Shown one piece after another: positions 63,806 to 64,000 of a stretch of 64,000 bases of DNA. The DNA is from Paracnuella aquatica (lineage in GTDB: Bacteria > Bacteroidota > Bacteroidia > Chitinophagales > Chitinophagaceae), in NCBI RefSeq assembly GCF_003332885.2, contig NZ_QOWJ01000013.1, forward strand, positions 84,574-148,573, written 5' to 3'. Under the pieces are notes generated by a model. That model saw only the letters and a list, made by a program, of their open reading frames with translations, did not search any database and had not been told where the DNA came from. The translations under genes were made by a program, and so were the position numbers. How positions within the stretch are numbered: position 1 is the first letter of the stretch; each line of letters starts with the position of its first letter.

Positions 63806-63931
63806 GTGAAAGTCAGAGATAAGTTTCATTTACTTCTAATCGCATTCCTAATTTCAGGCTGCTTGTTTGACAGTAGTTCTGACACCATCACTGCATACGC
63901 CGGTCAAATTGATCCAGGTTGGCCGGTTTAA
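63806..63931 (+). pseudogene. Cassette 5: lipoprotein gene cut by an insertion element
   Basis: GTG 63806 opens a lipoprotein-like reading frame (MKVRDKFHLLLIAFLISGC, lipobox LISGC) that is well formed for about 30 codons, then runs into repetitive insertion-element sequence near 63895 and ends at TAA 63929-63931 after 41 codons. The native C-terminus and the cassette's own attC-like site are missing from the window. The start lies 27 bases after the cassette boundary. Confidence 0.65.
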
Positions 63932-64000
63932 TGTGACCCGGTTTGGCCGGAGCAAATTGATCCAGGCTGGCCGGAACAAACTGACCCACCTGGTGCACTG
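63899..64000. mobile_element. End of a probable IS21-type insertion element, partial
   Basis: Four copies of a 23-24 base unit beginning GCCGG (63899, 63922, 63946, 63970) carry variants of CAAATTGATCCAGG, TAATGTGACCCGG and CAAACTGACCCAC. Multiple terminal direct repeats for transposase binding are typical of IS21-family ends. The element runs off the window, so istA/istB are not visible. The assignment is inferred from repeat layout only. Confidence 0.5.

Larger units (their letters stand above)
60524..63894 (+). mobile_element. Integron-like gene cassette array (four cassettes plus a truncated fifth)
   Basis: Five units follow head to tail, all with plus-strand genes: 60524-61289, 61290-62304, 62305-62981, 62982-63778 and 63779 onwards. 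Each boundary is G^TTA. Each cassette's first 9-10 bases, read with the preceding G, are the exact reverse complement of the left end of its own attC-like site (for example GTTATAAGCC against GGCTTATAAC at 61158). That is the structure of excisable circular cassettes. The array is AT-richer than the rest of the window. No resistance gene is seen. Confidence 0.85.

Overview
The window looks like a chromosomal segment of a Bacteroidota bacterium, most probably family Chitinophagaceae. The evidence is three type IX secretion (T9SS) sorting-domain proteins, a TonB-dependent receptor with an N-terminal carboxypeptidase-like domain, LytS/LytTR and propeller-type sensor kinases, an absence of Shine-Dalgarno boxes before most starts, a fluoride channel beside a family I pyrophosphatase, and about 50% GC in the core. 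The taxonomic call is an inference from gene families; no rRNA is present.

Positions 1-18600 are mostly housekeeping genes: a truncated membrane sensor, mazG, a DUF3667 protein, phoH, a lipoprotein-crcB-ppa operon, a half-size TauE/SafE permease, an ECF sigma factor with a small membrane partner, a TonB receptor divergent from a DtxR/MntR-like regulator, accC, accB, an EF-P with an unusual arginine tip, and mdh. Positions 18700-33500 are rich in secreted proteins: an S8 peptidase with a sorting domain, two tandem M57 lipoprotein proteases, and three T9SS cargo proteins sharing a C-terminal module. Between them lie an rRNA methyltransferase, a DnaQ-GIY-YIG fusion and an FKBP isomerase.

Positions 33800-44000 carry cmk, clpC, a STAS protein, a kinase-fold protein, RNase Z, a CHASE3 histidine kinase, an esterase, dapA and accA. 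At 44146-47773 a lambda CI-like XRE-S24 repressor diverges from five phage-type genes that include a Sak4-like RecA-fold ATPase, with no phage structural genes. This looks like a domesticated recombination module. A LytS-LytS-LytTR operon follows (48108-51084), then a 1016-residue propeller sensor kinase whose ATPase domain looks degenerate, a hemerythrin-like protein with a cytochrome c, and a PAS histidine kinase.

The most interesting part is the right end. After tRNA-Asp comes a tyrosine recombinase (59167-60323) with a one-base frameshift in its N-terminal arm domain, then an AT-richer array of short same-strand genes separated by four 135-138 base attC-like sites. Each cassette begins with 9-10 bases that are the exact reverse complement of the left end of its own site. 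That is the signature of circularisable integron cassettes. The recombinase lacks the IntI-specific insertion and points the same way as the cassettes. A fifth cassette is cut by what looks like the repeat-bearing end of an IS21-type element running off the window.

Several families of AT-rich interspersed inverted repeats lie at gene 3' ends across the window.
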